Part shown: positions 59,927-64,000 of the stretch, piece by piece
Position numbering within the stretch: position 1 is the first letter of the stretch
Layout of the letters: every line of letters begins with the position of its first letter
Assembly (NCBI GenBank): GCA_014905825.1
Contig: JACGCN010000034.1
Coordinates: 186,001-250,000 of the forward strand
Direction: 5' to 3'
Origin: Lyophyllum atratum
Taxonomy: Eukaryota > Basidiomycota > Agaricomycetes > Agaricales > Lyophyllaceae
Length of the DNA: 64,000 nucleotides
The notes under the pieces: generated by a model
What the model was told of the DNA's origin: nothing
What the model saw: only the letters and a program-made list of their open reading frames with translations
The model's database searches: none
Program-made: the position numbers and the translations under genes

Positions 59927-62342
59927 GGTAATCCGTAGAGGGGCAACACTCCTCCGCTGGCACTGATAACGGACCACCAGCCAATCACAGTCCCCATATT
60001 ATTTCTGATAACCAAATTCAATCTCCGACTCTCCTATCTCATCTCTCCGCCCTCATCTGATATCCCATCGCTGCCTCGACTCTTTCGTGCTTCACATTAC
60101 ACTCTCAGGTGCTCGATCTTCCCCTACCGTCGCCAGTGAGCCCCTCTATACAGTGGACGAGCCTCTCTTCCTCGCCGGACCATCTCAGGGACGCGAACAA
60201 AATATATTAATCATTGCCCGAGCTAGGACTCACGGGGTCTTTTACATGAACGTTCCTCGCCGCATTCACGCCTCTTGCCTCCGTCTTCCGAGTGCGACTC
60301 TCCCACCATCGTCCTACTGTCTTTCCTCCTCGGCCTCGGCCCTTCTTCAAATTCACTTTCATCCACGTCCTTCCTCCTCCAGAACTCCTCCCGCAAAAAC
60401 ACGCCACCCCATGGGACCCACAAATTTCGGCATCCGAACGCCCCTACAACCCCCGCGAAACGGACGTCAATCCAAATCCACCCCGTTTCATCTCGCATTT
60501 TCTCTTCATGACTTTTTTTTTTTTTTTTCATCGCGACAGATATTGATAAGATGATGGCCGTCGCCCAAAATGGACTAGTGGGCGATTGATTAGATCATCC
60601 CATTTCCTCATCCCTGCGCAAAGTGTCCATTTCTCTTAACCTTCTTGACCGATGTTCGCAGACCGCGGTGCTCCTGCAAAGTTACGTATACCATGTCCTC
60701 ATCCTCCACCCGATCCCGTAGCGTAATTTTGCTGAAATCCACCCGAGCGAACAAGGGCACGCCCCCCAATCCCCACCCGACATCGCCTAACACATCGCCT
60801 CTTAGACTTTCCTAAGCTTTCCTACCTTCCTTCCCCACCTCGACATATGGGGATCAGACCATGACATGGGATAGTGATCTCGCAACGTCAATCTCATCTC
60901 ACGCTTACGTGTATTGTCGGCGGCGATAAGATAAAGCATTGCAAAGGGGTGATGCGAGATGAGATTACGGGGCGTAATCTGAGACACCGGAGCTTGCCGA
61001 TGCGGACGTGTGACACGTTGTGAGTCGGGAGTCGCCGGTTATCTTATCCGACGGCTGGGCGTTTCGTCGAGGACGACGTTGGGTGGCGAAGCACCCCGAG
61101 ACATGCTCCCTTTTCGCTGTACTCGAACATACAGAAATAAATGCGGGGCTAATTTTCATGACATTGATATATCCCGCCCCACCTGCAGGGCACCTTATCT
61201 CTTGTCCGGTGCACGCGGATTGTTTCTGGCTCGTGCTGCTACGATAACTACATCTTTTGCCCGGGGCGTTTTGATTTCAACAATGCTTCACTCTGGTCCG
61301 GAAACAGTGCTATCAATAGCGGGCAGGACTCTCGACAATGTCAAGTCCTCAGGAGAATGTGCAGTACACATGTCGCAGATCAGGTCTTTCGGGCCCTCAG
61401 CTGGATGCGTACCTACATCTTAGGACGGATACTTGATGTGCACGGCCATATGTGATCATACCGCCCCCTCCTAACTGGGACAGAGGTGCTAAAGCCTAAA
61501 GCAAGACCTACGCCACTCATGACACCATCTCTAGGGCCAAGGTCGGAGCCGTGACATCGCATCCCTACGCATGGTACACATTTCGCTCTCCTGGACTTCA
61601 ATTGGAACGACTGAGCTTAGAAAGTTACACACTTCGCAGCGCCATCGAAGCCTAACCCACGGGACTTCCTCGACTGATGACCGATCCCGTACCTCTATCA
61701 GAGCGGCAAAGACTAGCGGAAAGTGGATTGGACTGGTCCAGCCTCATAAAGCTCCGGCACTTCCTGTGTGATCAACCCAAGCCTAAGGGCGCTTGATTAT
61801 CTGCTGTCAGGGATACACTCAGATGATGACATTCGGGCAAGTTGGGCTGCTTTTGGGATTCGTATTCACCTTGCAAGATAGGATCAGTCAGTCTCGTGTA
61901 CGAACGACTCAGGTTTACTTTATTCATTGCTGCGGAACGATGATTTTGGTATGCTTCGAATCCACATGCACTGGCGATCTCTCCAATATTAATCGTTTCT
62001 CGCCGAGAGGACTGCGACTGCGTTTTATTCGCAGTACTAGTCAACTTCCGAGAAGATTTCACCTGCTCGGTATCATTGCAACTGACACGCATCACTTCGG
62101 CGGCCCACCACCCAAGCTCGTTCTTCCTTCCCATAACATGTCAGATGATATTTGTCAAAAGGTCATCGTCGATGCGGGTAGAGTTCCGACGCACAAGCTC
62201 AAGTTACATTTCTTATCAAATCATCGCGTCCCATGTCCCACGTCGCCGAGTAGTTGCGTATGCCGTGCCGACCCAAGTGTGAGGTCGAAATCCTTTAAAG
62301 AGCCTCAGAAGCACCGGGGTCGACTCAACTCCACTTCTCATT
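59927..62342. promoter_or_regulatory. Divergent region, GATA factor (-) / dienelactone hydrolase (+)
   Basis: 2.4 kb without a gene I can support. Contains a T16 run at 60513-60528. GATAAGATAA sites occur at 60925-60934 (+) and 61039-61048 (-). A perfect 11-bp inverted repeat AATCTCATCTC/GAGATGAGATT (60890-60900 and 60956-60966) frames the first site. A 193-codon plus-strand frame at 61793-62374 has no family features and runs into the next gene. Confidence 0.45.
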
Positions 62343-63512
62343 ATGAGTCTGTGCAAGGATTGCATCTCAGGTGAAGCGTCGTTCATCCATATCACCTTCC
62401 CGAGGGAACTGAATGTTCGTGCTCAGGTGTTACCCACGAAGGAACTCCCCAAGGTACGCAGAACCGACTCCGACCTGGCGCTACCCCAAGATAACATGCA
62501 CACTCTCAACAGGAACATGGGAGCTCATCGGCGGTGTTAAATCCTACATCGCCATTCCCACCATCGACTACCCAACGGACAAGGCCATCCTCTTCTTGGC
62601 GGACGCTTTTGGAGTCGAGCTCCCCAACTCACAAGTACGCCATTTCCGCAGCAAGTTTCGTATTCCTTATGCCCTTTACGCTGTGACAGCTCTTGGTGGA
62701 CGACTTTGCGCGCAATGGATTCAAGGTAGCGCCTGATATCGTGTCGTGGGGAGAGACGTGGCGTTGATTGAGGGGTTTCGTAGACAATCATGCCAGACTA
62801 TCTGAACGGCGATGGAGTCCCCATCGACGCCCTCGAGCCCGGTGTACGTGTTCTTATTCCACACGAAGAAGGGTACATGTACACAAACCTGTATTCCAAC
62901 AGGTCAATTTCGACTTCGCCACATGGATCAAGAGCCATGGCCCCGCCCAGACGCGCCCGGTTCTCGACAAGGTCGTGAAAGCGTTGAAAGAGGAGGGTGT
63001 GGTTGCATTTGGTGCGACCGGGTATTGTTTCGGAGGTGTGTAGTGCTGTATTTACCATTTTCGAGGCGAGGCCGTCGTGTACTGTACTCACGGCTGGGTC
63101 CACTAGGCCGGTACGTCTTCGACCTTGCTTTCGAAAACGTCATCAAGGTCGCGGCCACCTCCCACCCCTCCCTTCTCCAGATCCCCGCCGACCTCGAGGC
63201 GAGTCTTCGACCCTTCGCTAGCACTAAGCCTTGAAAATTGACTCCACGCCGTTCCAGAAATACGCATCGGCTTCGCAAGCGCCTCTGCTGATAAACAGCT
63301 GTACCGTCGACGGCCAATTCTCCCTGGATGCGCAGAGTAAAGCAGACGAGATCCTTGGGAATGGCAAGTTTGCGCCCGGCTATAAGCGGGAATATTTTGA
63401 GGGGTGTACACATGGGTTTGCTGTCCGGGGCGACCTGAGCGATCCCAAGGTTAAGGCTGGGAAGGAGGGCGCGTTCAAAGCCACCGTTGAATGGTTCTTG
63501 AAGTATTTGTAG
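62343..63512 (+). CDS. Dienelactone hydrolase family protein
   Basis: Alpha/beta-hydrolase with a Cys nucleophile. Exons begin 62343 ([10 protein letters not shown]) and continue through short introns: VTHEGTP, then [51 protein letters not shown], and [17 protein letters not shown] with the nucleophile Cys in GxCxG. The triad is completed by Asp in SCTVDGQF and His in [10 protein letters not shown]. It ends WFLKYL. Length of about 250 residues fits the family. Founder members open dienelactone in chloroaromatic degradation; fungal paralogues are poorly characterised and probably hydrolyse other lactones or esters. Cytosolic (no signal peptide). The join around 63055-63110, where the Gly codon after YCFG is split, is the least certain. 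Confidence 0.85.
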
Positions 63513-63658
63513 GCGTTGAAGAGCGAGTTCGAGATCAGGTGAATCAGAGTGAACTTCATAGTAAGCTGACGTCGTATTTGGGTCCTCTAGGAGACGATAG
63601 AGCAGAGCAGTCAACGTTCGTTAAGTTATACACTACTGTATATAGACAACGGCTAGGT

Positions 63659-64000
63659 TCAAGCGATGCTCTTGACTCCAGCATTGGCGGACACCCAAGA
63701 CGGCCTAGACGATATATCTTTGAACCATCTGTGAAGAAGCGACTCGATTTAAGCTATATGCACGGTAAATTTAAGATGTGCTCACCTCGCAACATTAGGC
63801 TTTGTCTCCATGATGTTGCTTCCGATGTCTCCAAGCTTGGTGCCGTAGGGCAGGTGGAACAGATCAGCCAGCGTGAGTTCCTAGAGCTCAATATAAACGA
63901 CTGGATGTTGGATGAAACGAGGCGTGACCTACATCGCCGGCGAGGTATTTTTGCTTGCTTAAGATCGCGTCGTACGCGTCCAGCTTTGCATCAAGCTTCT
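63659..64000 (-). CDS. Glutathione S-transferase, C-terminal part (cut by window edge)
   Basis: Exons read 64000-63933 (partial), 63880-63786 and 63728-63659. Translation gives LDAYDAILSKQKYLAGD, LTLADLFHLPYGTKLGDIGS and NVARWFKDISSRPSW, then the stop after VKSIA. This is the C-terminal helical domain of phi/theta-like fungal GSTs, with the N-capping LADLFHLPY motif. The glutathione-binding thioredoxin-like domain lies beyond the right edge. Role in conjugating electrophiles. Confidence 0.88.

Noticed and set aside
61793..62374. 193-codon plus-strand frame before the dienelactone hydrolase gene
   Set aside because: Composition is not protein-like, there is no known motif, and it overlaps the start of the next gene in another frame.

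Overview
The window is nuclear DNA of a filamentous basidiomycete, most likely an Agaricomycete (inference). The evidence is dense GT-AG introns of about 45-60 nt, many genes split into 5-15 exons, and typical mushroom families: a CYP63-like P450, a DUF6533-type membrane protein, GH76, DyP peroxidases, an L-amino-acid-oxidase-like flavoenzyme, F-box proteins starting MGQY, and a two-finger iron-regulatory GATA factor. Exon joins given here were made by eye from splice signals, frame and paralogue comparison. For most multi-exon genes I checked that the summed exon length is a multiple of three.

Layout. 1-857 (-): CYP63-like P450 running off the left edge. 1186-2262 (+): coproporphyrinogen III oxidase. 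3674-5924 (-): secreted type-B carboxylesterase. 7164-8719 (+): DUF6533-like membrane protein. 9803-12283 (+): anoctamin/Ist2-like protein. 12.05-17.7 kb: a 2.8-kb tandem duplication carrying the anoctamin tail and a secreted Gly/Asn/Trp-rich gene; the two copies of that gene differ by one clean 51-nt intron. 18626-20339 (-): a P450, divergent from an MFS transporter at 21559-23458 (+).

24.4-35.2 kb is the most remarkable region. Four genes in two divergent pairs all start with the same roughly 155-160-residue domain, which I do not recognise. The domain starts MSRP and has a conserved intron map. It is fused to a VWA domain (24468-26252, -), to a DyP-type peroxidase (27280-29660, +) and to an FAD amine/L-amino-acid oxidase (32407-35171, +). 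It also stands alone as a 161-aa protein (30385-31087, -). An oxidase that should make H2O2 and a peroxidase that uses it therefore share one N-terminal module, as does a VWA adhesion module. This looks like a modular redox system whose domain may co-localise its members (inference). A second DyP at 51044-54630 (-) is close to the first in its catalytic part. Its module is replaced by over 500 residues of Gly/Pro-rich and KPPTDGP heptad repeats. Both DyPs have Gly where the GxxDG motif normally has its catalytic Asp.

35.5-50.3 kb: a GH76 gene (-), an F-box gene (+), the spliceosomal cyclophilin CWC27 (+), the ER-anchored E2 UBC6 (+), a GH5-like glycosidase (-) and a second GH76 (+) that carries a +1 frameshift. 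Both GH76 genes appear to need a single-nucleotide exon just before the catalytic DD motif. 56.4 kb: tRNA-Ser(CGA) with an intron. 57.5-59.9 kb (-): a Fep1/SreA/Urbs1-type GATA repressor. 62.3-63.5 kb (+): a dienelactone-hydrolase-like gene. 63.66-64 kb (-): the 3' end of a glutathione S-transferase.

The remaining gaps hold no gene I can support; each is listed.
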